Source of the DNA: Cytophagales bacterium
GTDB lineage: Bacteria; Bacteroidota; Bacteroidia; Cytophagales; Cyclobacteriaceae
Direction: 5' to 3'
Assembly (NCBI GenBank): GCA_029262955.1
Contig: JAJCYL010000541.1
Coordinates: forward strand, 1-9,764
DNA length: 9,764 nt
The translations under genes were made by a program, and so were the position numbers. How positions within the stretch are numbered: the first letter of the stretch is position 1; every line of letters begins with the position of its first letter. Positions 1-6,786 of this stretch are shown here, piece after piece. Under the pieces are notes generated by a model, which saw only the letters and a list, made by a program, of their open reading frames with translations, was not told the origin of the DNA and did no database searches.

Positions 1-1
1 A

Positions 2-1243
2 AATTTTGATTTAGAAAAAGGCAAATTGATTAAAGGGAAGAATAACGATTTAGACTATTTCTACCCCACTGATACGTTGGTGACTGCTCCTGAGATCCTC
101 TTCTTTTGGGTCGCCAGAATGATCATTGCCGGTTACGAATACATGGATGAGAAGCCCTTTAAGAATGTCTACTTAACTGGAATAGTCAGAGATAAACAGA
201 GGCGGAAGATGTCCAAATCCCTGGGAAATTCACCGGACCCATTGGATTTGATCAAAGAATATGGAGCCGACGGGATTCGTACCGGGATGTTGTTCTCCTC
301 TCCAGCAGGAAATGACCTGCTATTTGACATCAAACTTTGTGAGCAGGGAAGAAATTTCGCCAACAAAATATGGAATGCATTCCGATTGGTTAAAAATTGG
401 GAGGTCGTCGATCAAGGACCTTCTGCCCAGACAGATTTCGCAATTAATTGGTTCGAAGCACGATTCAATCAATCGTTAGCTGAATTGGAAGATCATTTCA
501 GCAAATTCAGGATATCAGACGGTTTGATGACCGTTTATAAGCTCATTTGGGATGATTATTGCTCCTGGTATCTGGAAATGATTAAACCCCCATTTGGTGA
601 ACCGATTGACAGGGCAACTTACGACCAAACCATAGATTTCCAGGAGAGGCTAATGAAAATGCTACATCCATTTATGCCTTTTATTAGTGAAGAGATATGG
701 CAACAAATAAGTGACAGGCCAATTGATAAAGCCCTTATAGTTTCTGATTGGCCCAAACCTGACGCATTTGATCAAGGAATAATTGATACCGCTTCCAATG
801 CTTTCGAGATTGTAACCAACATTAGGAATCTCAGAAATTCTAATAATTTATCTCCCAAAGAGGCTTTAGAACTTCAAGTATTGACACCGAAGAAAGAAGC
901 CATTGAGGCCTCAGCATCGGCTATCATGAAAATGGCCAACCTGACTGGCCTTAGCTTTATCTCCGATAAACCGGATGGTTGCATGCATTTTGTTTTGCAG
1001 TCAGGTGAATTTTTTGTGCCAATTACCGGTGAAATCGATGCAGAGAGTCAAAAAGAAGAGATTACCAAGGAACTGGACTACAATAGAGGGTTTCTCAATT
1101 CAATTCTAAAGAAGCTTGAAAATGAGCGGTTTGTGAACAATGCCCCTGAAAAGGTAGTGGCAATCGAACGAAAAAAACAGGAAGATGCTGAAGCCAAGAT
1201 CAAAGCCCTCGAGGAGCAATTGGAGAAGTTAAGCCTGAATTAG
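2..1243 (+). CDS. valS: Valyl-tRNA synthetase, C-terminal part (5' end outside window)
   Basis: This cytosolic class I aminoacyl-tRNA synthetase charges tRNA-Val with valine. The reading frame is open from base 2, so the TTG at 26 is internal and not a start; the gene begins before the window. About 413 codons remain of a protein usually near 870-950 residues. Visible parts are the end of the Rossmann catalytic domain (YFYPTDTLVTAPEILFFWVA), the KMSKS ATP-binding loop at 206-220 (RRKMSKSLGNSPDPLDL), the helical anticodon-binding domain with its PFGEP and HPFMPFISEEIWQ stretches, and a lysine/glutamate-rich C-terminal coiled-coil arm typical of ValRS (from about 1020 to the stop). The HPFMPFISEEIW and NAPEKVV signatures and the terminal coiled coil separate it from IleRS and LeuRS. 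It converges on the MFS gene with a 4-bp gap. No damage is seen in the visible part. Confidence 0.96.
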   Translation, partial: NFDLEKGKLIKGKNNDLDYFYPTDTLVTAPEILFFWVARMIIAGYEYMDEKPFKNVYLTGIVRDKQRRKMSKSLGNSPDPLDLIKEYGADGIRTGMLFSSPAGNDLLFDIKLCEQGRNFANKIWNAFRLVKNWEVVDQGPSAQTDFAINWFEARFNQSLAELEDHFSKFRISDGLMTVYKLIWDDYCSWYLEMIKPPFGEPIDRATYDQTIDFQERLMKMLHPFMPFISEEIWQQISDRPIDKALIVSDWPKPDAFDQGIIDTASNAFEIVTNIRNLRNSNNLSPKEALELQVLTPKKEAIEASASAIMKMANLTGLSFISDKPDGCMHFVLQSGEFFVPITGEIDAESQKEEITKELDYNRGFLNSILKKLENERFVNNAPEKVVAIERKKQEDAEAKIKALEEQLEKLSLN

Positions 1244-1250
1244 TAATTCA
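1236..1250. terminator. AT-rich palindrome spanning two converging stop codons
   Basis: TGAATT-AGT-AATTCA forms a perfect 6-bp stem with a 3-nt loop. It contains the valS stop (TAG, 1241-1243) and the minus-strand MFS stop (TGA, 1250-1248). A T-run follows on the plus strand at 1261-1265. Because it is symmetrical it could act on both transcripts, but the stem is AT-rich and weak and the T-run is 10 nt away. The terminator role is an inference. Confidence 0.22.
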
Positions 1251-2519
1251 AATCTCGACCTTTTTCAGATCGTTGATATAATTTTTTCCTGCCAGATAGT
1301 AGAGTGTTATAGAAATTATTTCCGTTAGGTAGATAAAACAAAATGCCCAACGAAGACTAAAGTCTCCAAAAGTTGGAGTGAGCAAATCGCTCAGATAGCC
1401 AACAACAAGAGGTCCAAAACCGAGACCAATAAGATTGAGGATAAAAAATAATATTGCTGACGCAAAGGCCCTCATTCGAGCATTGACCAGGCTGTGTGTA
1501 ACAGCAATGGCGGGGCCAATAAATACAGCGTTCAGAGAACCCGTGAAGAGGATGGTAGTCATCGCTAGGTTAGCATTCCCCGTAAATAGTAATACCGTGT
1601 GGGGAATCAGGTACAGCATCCCTGCTAACATTGGTATCCAGATCGCCCATCTGACATCACGATGCCGGAATCGGTCTGAAAAATATCCTCCCGAGAATGC
1701 ACCGATAGCCCCGCCAATTCCGGCAGTAAGACCTAGGACGTAACCAATAGTGGCGATATCAATATTATGGATGCGCATTAAGAATGACGGCATGAAATTA
1801 CCGGTCCCATAATTACCAAAAGCGTGGAATCCTGATGCAAAAGCCAACAAAATAAAAGTCCTTCTGTTAAGTAAAGTTGCAATAACTTCTTTGAGAGTCG
1901 GGTTCTCTTTAATGATGCCTCCGGGATCAGATTGACCTTTTATCGGTTCCTTTACAATAAAGTAAAAAAGGGCTGCAAACAACACACCCGGAATTCCGAT
2001 TGCATAAAAGGCTATTCTCCACCCGTAATTTTTTGCTATTACTCCTCCAATTACGAAGCCAATCAAAATCCCAATATAAATGCCCATGGAGTAAATGGAC
2101 AGTGCAGTTGCTCTCTGCTTTGGAGGAAAGTAATCCGATATCATAGAATGAGCTGGCGGACTACCACCAGCCTCACCAATACCCACTCCCATTCGTGCGA
2201 AAAATAACTGAACAAAACTGTTGACGGATCCGGAAATGGCAGTCATTAAAGACCATGCTGCAAGACTGGCCGCAACCACATTCTTTCTGTTATTCATATC
2301 AGCAAATCGAGCGATAGGAATACCCAGAGTGACATAAAAGGCGGCAAATGCCAATCCTGTAAGCAATCCCAATTGTGTATCGCTAAGATTTAATTCCGCC
2401 TTAATAGGTTCGGCAAGAATGACCAGGATCTGACGGTCAATGAAATTGAAGGTATAGACTATAGTTAATAAGGCCAGAACAAACCATTTATAGCTTTTGC
2501 TCTTGTCGCTATTATTCAT
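1248..2519 (-). CDS. Spinster-like MFS transporter
   Basis: This is an inner-membrane secondary transporter of 423 residues, consistent with the usual 12 helices of the major facilitator superfamily. Visible signatures are the acidic-Arg pair in helix 1 (NFIDRQ, residues 25-30), the helix 2-3 loop motif A variant (ARFADMNNRKN, 70-80), and the helix 4-5 block ARMGVGIGEAGG...SDYFPPKQRATAL (108-140). The last block is characteristic of the Spinster-like branch, whose bacterial members are annotated only as general MFS transporters. The start is ATG at 2519, directly before a short polar N-terminus and helix 1. The gene lies 105 bp downstream of the M19 dipeptidase gene on the same strand, so it may share a transcript and take up products of the secreted hydrolases upstream; this is inference. 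The substrate is unknown. Eukaryotic Spinster proteins move lysolipids and sphingosine-1-phosphate, but that cannot be carried over safely. Confidence 0.9.
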   Translation of the reverse strand: MNNSDKSKSYKWFVLALLTIVYTFNFIDRQILVILAEPIKAELNLSDTQLGLLTGLAFAAFYVTLGIPIARFADMNNRKNVVAASLAAWSLMTAISGSVNSFVQLFFARMGVGIGEAGGSPPAHSMISDYFPPKQRATALSIYSMGIYIGILIGFVIGGVIAKNYGWRIAFYAIGIPGVLFAALFYFIVKEPIKGQSDPGGIIKENPTLKEVIATLLNRRTFILLAFASGFHAFGNYGTGNFMPSFLMRIHNIDIATIGYVLGLTAGIGGAIGAFSGGYFSDRFRHRDVRWAIWIPMLAGMLYLIPHTVLLFTGNANLAMTTILFTGSLNAVFIGPAIAVTHSLVNARMRAFASAILFFILNLIGLGFGPLVVGYLSDLLTPTFGDFSLRWAFCFIYLTEIISITLYYLAGKNYINDLKKVEI

Positions 2520-2624
2520 CCAATGGGAGTTATGACTACATAATACCTAATACATCCACCGAACACAATTCAATTGCTTTTAATTATTTGAGCGGAAGTT
2601 AGGGGTTGGGTCCCAGCAGCGACT

Positions 2625-3680
2625 TTAACCAACCACAGACTTAATTACTCTGAGCGCATTTCCACCTGCTAATTTTTGAACCTCTTCATTCGATAGACCT
2701 TTTTCCTTAAGAGCTTCTTTCCACTGAAAAAGTTGAGTGTAGTTATCGAAAACCGGTTTATAATTGGCATCCATATCAGTTCCAAGTCCTACGTGATCGA
2801 TACCAACCACATCTACCAACCTCAAGGTGTTGTCTATATATTCATCAAAGCTTTTGTTAAAACCCGATGGCCAGGCGCCTATCACACCGCCTGTTTCAGC
2901 AATCAATCTGGCATGATCCTCAGAAATCGCTCTCGCTCCGATTGGCCTGTCTTCCTCCATCTTTAAAATACTATGAGACAGGATTAGAGGTGAATCTGTG
3001 ATGGCAGTAACATCCTTAACCATTTTGTGAGAAGCGTGAGCCATGTCAATCACCATTCCGAGACTGTTCATTTTCTTCACCACCTCTTTGCCCATTTCCG
3101 AAGCACCGTTGAATTGGCTCTCAGCAGTCTGTAAATCTCCCAGGTGATTAGGTACATAGTGCACCAATTGAACGGATCTTATACCATCTTCATAGGCCTC
3201 GTCAAGCCTATCAAGACCTTCAATAAAATCACCTCCTTCGCACGCTATGAAGGCTGCGACCTTCTTTGAATCAGATATTAGACCTGTAGATTTTGTGACC
3301 CACCTGGCATCCAAAGAACTGAATAATTCTTTAAATACGTTCAATTGTCTTTTGAACTCAGACCAGGCCTCTCCCTTTTCATAAGTTCTATCGTAGGTCA
3401 CTCCTTTGTCAGTAATTTTAATGAGAGGCATGTCAGCCACCAGGCTAAAGAAAGCACCTGACAGTCCACCGGAATTCATATCGTTTACCGTTTTGATTAC
3501 ATCAGTATCTGCACCAAACCTTGCAGTACCTTTGGTTGGAAAAACACCGGGATGACAGTGGAGGTCAAATGTCAAACTTCCAGTTTTATTGTTTGAAGCA
3601 CAACCTGTGGCATTTAATCCCAATAGGCCAGTTGCGGCTACTGCCGAGGCACGATGAATAAATTCTCTTCTTTTTAACAT
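2625..3680 (-). CDS. Membrane dipeptidase homologue (peptidase M19), Tat-exported putative lipoprotein
   Basis: This is a 351-residue zinc hydrolase of the renal/membrane dipeptidase family (M19), expected to cleave dipeptides in the periplasm or at a membrane surface. The N-terminus has a twin-arginine motif (KRREFI, residues 3-8), a hydrophobic stretch, and a possible lipobox ending at Cys27 (LNATGC). Family residues are recognisable: H41 and H43 (DLHCHP), the bridging glutamate E148 (ACEGGD), H174 (LVHYVPN, equivalent to the substrate-binding His), H215 (IDMAHAS), H236 (LSHS) and D302 (GLGTDMD). The oddity is HxH where classical M19 enzymes have HxD (GHND). The length is slightly below that of the mammalian enzyme. 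The ATG start lies 2 bp after the stop of the EEP gene, which indicates one operon. Family assignment is secure; substrate specificity is not. Confidence 0.9.
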   Translation of the reverse strand: MLKRREFIHRASAVAATGLLGLNATGCASNNKTGSLTFDLHCHPGVFPTKGTARFGADTDVIKTVNDMNSGGLSGAFFSLVADMPLIKITDKGVTYDRTYEKGEAWSEFKRQLNVFKELFSSLDARWVTKSTGLISDSKKVAAFIACEGGDFIEGLDRLDEAYEDGIRSVQLVHYVPNHLGDLQTAESQFNGASEMGKEVVKKMNSLGMVIDMAHASHKMVKDVTAITDSPLILSHSILKMEEDRPIGARAISEDHARLIAETGGVIGAWPSGFNKSFDEYIDNTLRLVDVVGIDHVGLGTDMDANYKPVFDNYTQLFQWKEALKEKGLSNEEVQKLAGGNALRVIKSVVG

Positions 3681-3682
3681 GC

Positions 3683-4522
3683 TTATTTATTAATGGACAA
3701 TTCAACATAAACCGGAAAATGATCAGACGGATATTTTCGATCATTTGAATCCGTGAGGACAGCGTACTTTCTCACCACAATATTCGCCTTGGAAGTAAAA
3801 ATATAGTCAATTCTTCTGGTTATAGATTGACTCCAATTAAATCCATTGAATGTGCCTTCTGGCCCAAACACAACCGTAGCCGTTTGTCTTGAATCATTCA
3901 TTTGATTCGAAAGGTACTTAATGCTTTTGTGAGTTGGCTCTAAGTTCAAATCCCCCATTTGAACCACTGGGTAATTTTGGACGTTACGCCTTTCGATTTC
4001 TGCTATGATTAGCTTTGCGCTATTTGCCCTGGCAAGCTCACCGATATGATCAAAGTGCGTATTAAATACCCAGAAGTATCTTTTTGTAACATTTTCCTGA
4101 AGTAGTGCATAGGTGCAAATTCTTTCCATTGCGGCATCCCAACCCACAGATGGCTTTTCAGGAGTTTCAGAAAGCCAAAAAGTTGATTGTTCAGCCAGTT
4201 CAAACTTGTTGCTTCTGAAATAGATGGCACTATACTCGCCCTTGATTTTTCCATCATCCCTTCCTGCTCCGATGTATCGATAGTTCACCAGGCTGCTATC
4301 GAGGTAATCTACCTGATGCTTCAGACCCTCCTGAATTCCAAACACATCTGGTTCATAAAACTTTAATTGATTGGTCAGGAATTCCTTTCTTAGCGCCCAT
4401 CGGTTTTCACCATCGTTGGGGCTATCGTATCGAATATTGTAGGTAAGCACCTTAATATCTTGTCCAGAGCCTATTCCCAAGCTCAGCAAAAATGAGAATA
4501 GAATAGAAAATAGTTTTGTCAT
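3683..4522 (-). CDS. Secreted endonuclease/exonuclease/phosphatase (EEP) family hydrolase
   Basis: This 279-residue protein has a signal peptide (hydrophobic residues 4-18, cleavage probably near GSGQ at 18-21) followed by a complete EEP/DNase I-like fold. Catalytic motifs appear in order: TYNIRYD (N29), GIQEGL (metal-binding E65), FNTHFDH (H156, D158), GDLN (D191, N193), RRIDYIF (D239) and SDHFPV (D267, H268). All core residues are intact, so the enzyme should be active as a metal-dependent phosphodiesterase or phosphomonoesterase outside the cytoplasm. The superfamily covers nucleases, inositol-phosphate phosphatases and sphingomyelinases. The NIRYD...DGENRW start is typical of the bacterial secreted subgroup, whose substrate is often unknown. 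It is the first gene of the EEP-M19 pair (2-bp gap) and probably of a three-gene unit ending in the MFS transporter. Confidence 0.88.
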   Translation of the reverse strand: MTKLFSILFSFLLSLGIGSGQDIKVLTYNIRYDSPNDGENRWALRKEFLTNQLKFYEPDVFGIQEGLKHQVDYLDSSLVNYRYIGAGRDDGKIKGEYSAIYFRSNKFELAEQSTFWLSETPEKPSVGWDAAMERICTYALLQENVTKRYFWVFNTHFDHIGELARANSAKLIIAEIERRNVQNYPVVQMGDLNLEPTHKSIKYLSNQMNDSRQTATVVFGPEGTFNGFNWSQSITRRIDYIFTSKANIVVRKYAVLTDSNDRKYPSDHFPVYVELSINK

Positions 4523-4541
4523 TGAGCAAAAGTTATCGCCT

Positions 4542-4549
4542 TAAATTTG
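4542..4549 (+). promoter_or_regulatory. Candidate distal -7 element for the helicase
   Basis: TAAATTTG is a full match to the Bacteroidota -7 consensus TAnnTTTG. A TTG at 4522-4524 lies 17 bp upstream as a possible -33 element. Transcription would begin near 4556 and leave a leader of about 110 nt before the helicase. The -33 part overlaps the start codon of the divergent EEP gene. Consensus match only. Confidence 0.35.
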
Positions 4550-4636
4550 CCTAAAATTTATCATAAAGTGGTCCTTTTCAAGCTACTAACTTTTGCAGAT
4601 CATTTCTATTTTAATGTAAATCGAGGTTATAAGCTG

Positions 4637-4644
4637 TACTTTCG
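4637..4644 (+). promoter_or_regulatory. Candidate proximal -7 element for the helicase
   Basis: TACTTTCG matches the Bacteroidota -7 consensus TAnnTTTG at all but one position. It would start transcription about 18-20 nt before the TTG start at 4669. No good -33 TTG is present; ATG at 4614-4616 is the nearest, 20 bp upstream. This may work as the main promoter with a short leader, or as a second start beside the element at 4542. Confidence 0.4.
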
Positions 4645-4668
4645 CACCTCAATAGAAAATCACCCGTT

Positions 4669-5790
4669 TTGGATTTCAAAGAGCTAGGCATAAATAAAAA
4701 TCTTGTTAAAGGATTAACAGAGCTAAACATTATCACCCCTACTGATATTCAGGTGGAGGTAATCCCCAAATTGCTTAATTCCAACGTAGACCTGGTGGGC
4801 CAGGCACAAACAGGTACTGGTAAGACTGCCGCTTATGGATTGCCTCTCCTTCAACAAATAGAACCGGATAAGAAAGAAATTCAGGCACTAATTCTTTGTC
4901 CGACCCGTGAATTAGGACAGCAGGTTGCCAAGCAGTTGTTTAGGTTTACCAAATACACAGATAAGATATTCACCGAGGCAGTATATGGAGGTGAACAAAT
5001 CGACAAGCAGATAAATGCCCTCAAGAGGCCTACTCATATTGTGGTAGCCACACCAGGAAGACTTCTGGACTTAATTAGAAGAAAGGCAGTTGACATTCGT
5101 AAAGTGAAGACAGTGGTTTTAGATGAAGCTGATGAAATGCTTAGTATGGGATTCAAAAAGGAGCTGGATGAGATTCTTAACTCACTTCCGAATGTTGTGA
5201 ATAAATGGCTCTTCTCAGCCACTATGCCACACGGTATCCGCCAGATAGTGAATCAGCACCTGTCACCTGACGCATTTCGTATTGAGATCAGTGGCAGAAA
5301 CGTCGTCAATAAGAACATTGAACATCAATATCTTATTTGTGATGAAAATGATAAACTTCAAATTTTGTTGCAATTTTTAAAATCACAGAATAAGAACAGG
5401 GGATTAATATTTTGTAAGACTAAATCGGCTACCACTCAATTAGCGAAGCAATTAAAAGCAAAAAATATTCCTACTGATGCCATTAATGGTGATCTCCTAC
5501 AAAAAGAGAGGGATAAAGTAATGAGGGCCTTTAAGAACGAAAATTTACAAGTGCTAGTCGCAACAGACCTGGCCGCAAGGGGAATTGACGTGGAAGGGTT
5601 AGCCTATGTGGTTCATTTTCAGCTACCCGACAAAGAGGAGTATTACACACATAGAAGTGGAAGAACCGCCAGGGCGGGTAAAGAAGGTATCTCTTTGTGC
5701 CTGGTTACTACCCCGGAGATGAAGCAACTACGCTATTTTGAAAAAGCTCTGGGAATTGGCTTTAATCAAGTCAAACCACTTAGAGCTTAA
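4669..5790 (+). CDS. DEAD-box ATP-dependent RNA helicase, core-only form
   Basis: This 373-residue RNA helicase unwinds or remodels RNA duplexes using ATP in the cytosol, for example in ribosome assembly, RNA decay or cold adaptation. All motifs are present: Q motif (F3 and TPTDIQ, 23-28), Walker A AQTGTGKT (46-53), PTREL (78-82), TPGR (128-131), DEAD (152-155), SAT (183-185), IFCKTK (247-252), ATDLAARGID (298-307) and HRSGRTARAG (328-337). The start must be TTG at 4669: the only upstream stretch free of stops (from 4633) has no ATG, GTG or TTG, and the conserved Q-motif Phe lies at residue 3. The protein ends 36 residues after HRSGRTARAG, with no RNA-binding extension of the DeaD/DbpA or RhlE kind. 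Only 21 bp follow before the next gene, so no frameshifted tail is hidden. It is monocistronic and convergent with the GDPD-like gene. Confidence 0.93.
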   Translation: MDFKELGINKNLVKGLTELNIITPTDIQVEVIPKLLNSNVDLVGQAQTGTGKTAAYGLPLLQQIEPDKKEIQALILCPTRELGQQVAKQLFRFTKYTDKIFTEAVYGGEQIDKQINALKRPTHIVVATPGRLLDLIRRKAVDIRKVKTVVLDEADEMLSMGFKKELDEILNSLPNVVNKWLFSATMPHGIRQIVNQHLSPDAFRIEISGRNVVNKNIEHQYLICDENDKLQILLQFLKSQNKNRGLIFCKTKSATTQLAKQLKAKNIPTDAINGDLLQKERDKVMRAFKNENLQVLVATDLAARGIDVEGLAYVVHFQLPDKEEYYTHRSGRTARAGKEGISLCLVTTPEMKQLRYFEKALGIGFNQVKPLRA

Positions 5791-5804
5791 CCATTTAGCT
5801 CCAT

Positions 5805-5821
5805 AAGCAGTTCATTTGCTT
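5805..5821 (+). terminator. Weak hairpin after the helicase gene
   Basis: AAGCAG-TTCAT-TTGCTT can form a 6-bp stem (one G-T pair) 15 nt after the helicase stop, followed by TTT. It overlaps the last codons of the convergent phosphodiesterase gene. The stem is short and the T-run is short, so this is only a candidate intrinsic terminator for the plus-strand transcript. Confidence 0.25.
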
Positions 5822-6588
5822 TTGTAATCGCTCATAAATTCACTGAATTCCTGCAGCCGATCGGTGTTGATTATATCTATGCCATTGTCAAGAAGAACTC
5901 GCCAGGCGGTAGGATGATCAGGAGCAGCCCATAATCTTAAAAGTTTTCCATCATCATGCACCAATTGAGCAAGTGCCCTCATCTTTGACCTTTGACTGTC
6001 ACTTATTTCTGATCGCCCATCCCATGAGAAATGATTTTGATAATTATCACTGACAATAGGCATAATAGATGAAGTAATGTTTTGATCTATATTAATCAAA
6101 CGGCCATCCAAACCCATTAGCGCATTTTCGTCATCCAATATTTGATCTACAGGTCTGTTCCCGGATACTAGAATCTTCACTGGCCCGGACTGATTTATCA
6201 TTGAGGAGTATTCTGACAGGATGATTTCCAATTTTTGGTAGGTAGATGAAGCTGAAGTTTTGACATCCAGCATCAGGTAAAATGGTCCGGAGTAATTCGG
6301 ATATACCGAACCATTATTCTTTCGGACTATAGATAGAAGTGGTTTGAGATAAAGCATTTCGAGTGTTTGATTCGAATCAAGCTTTTGAGGTCTATCATGT
6401 GCCACATATAACTCCTCTTCAATTAAATGAATATCTACCTCGACAGACATAAATCCGTTGGTTAATGCATCCATCAGGGGGTTGTCATTTTCATAATCAT
6501 TGTGAGCGTGCCCGGGGACAACTTTTGGAGGTGTATTACAGGCAACTGAGATAATAGCCATTAAGATCAAAAAGCTTTGTCTAATCAT
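5812..6588 (-). CDS. GDPD/PLC-like phosphodiesterase lipoprotein
   Basis: This 258-residue protein has a lipoprotein signal (MIRQSFLILMAIISVAC, lipobox SVAC, Cys17) and a PLC-like/glycerophosphodiester phosphodiesterase TIM-barrel pattern. Family residues are the N-terminal HAHNDYE (H27, H29, N30, D31), the metal pair in VEVDIHL (E50, D52), LYVAHD (H64, D65), the barrel strand LMLDVK (D108, K110) and the C-terminal strand GIDIINTDRL (236-245). The HNDYE form resembles the subgroup that includes yeast AIM6-like proteins rather than classical GlpQ (HRG). It probably hydrolyses a phosphodiester in the periplasm or at a membrane surface; the substrate is unknown. It is the last gene of the receptor operon: its ATG lies 21 bp after the stop of the small membrane protein gene. 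Confidence 0.85.
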   Translation of the reverse strand: MIRQSFLILMAIISVACNTPPKVVPGHAHNDYENDNPLMDALTNGFMSVEVDIHLIEEELYVAHDRPQKLDSNQTLEMLYLKPLLSIVRKNNGSVYPNYSGPFYLMLDVKTSASSTYQKLEIILSEYSSMINQSGPVKILVSGNRPVDQILDDENALMGLDGRLINIDQNITSSIMPIVSDNYQNHFSWDGRSEISDSQRSKMRALAQLVHDDGKLLRLWAAPDHPTAWRVLLDNGIDIINTDRLQEFSEFMSDYKSK

Positions 6589-6609
6589 AGTTAGGTCAGC
6601 CTATCCATT

Positions 6610-6786
6610 CTAATTACGTTTTTGTTGAAGTACACCTATAACAAACCCGACAGTAATTCCTACTATTAGTCCAATTGCAATTTGATCAAATAAGACTCCA
6701 TATATCAGACCAAATCCAAAACCTATTGCTATACCAACAGCTACAAAATCAATTTTCGTCTTACCCACACTAATATGCTTAGTCAA
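6610..6786 (-). CDS. Small glycine-rich two-helix membrane protein (58 aa)
   Basis: Not assignable to a named gene. The frame reads M-TKHISVGKTKID, then two hydrophobic segments rich in glycine at regular spacing (FVAVGIAIGFGFGLIYGVLF and IAIGLIVGITVGFVIGVL) separated by DQ, and ends QQKRN. This is a glycine-zipper-like hairpin: two short membrane helices with a short polar turn. Two starts are possible. TTG at 6786 gives 58 residues and overlaps the receptor stop (TTGA), like the common ATGA coupling. GTG at 6768 gives 52 residues and removes SLTKHIS-type lead codons. No ATG is available before the in-frame stop at 6802-6804. It sits between the receptor gene and the lipoprotein gene on the same strand, and it fills what would otherwise be a 194-bp gap. 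It may assist receptor assembly or form small oligomers; that is inference. Confidence 0.72.
   Translation of the reverse strand: MTKHISVGKTKIDFVAVGIAIGFGFGLIYGVLFDQIAIGLIVGITVGFVIGVLQQKRN

Noticed and set aside
26..28. TTG at 26 as the start of valS
   Set aside because: The frame is open upstream to base 2 with matching ValRS sequence (NFDLEKGK), and half of the catalytic domain would be missing.
1435..1743. Plus-strand open frame of 102 codons opposite the MFS gene
   Set aside because: It is the antisense of transmembrane codons, without recognisable motifs or context.
2520..2624. GGGTCCC palindrome and G-rich stretch between the M19 and MFS genes as a terminator
   Set aside because: The palindrome leaves a 1-nt loop and no U-run follows on the minus strand, so no intrinsic terminator can be supported there.
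4009..4257. Minus-strand open frame overlapping the EEP gene in another phase
   Set aside because: It is internal to a gene with all catalytic motifs intact, and shows no domain or upstream signal of its own.
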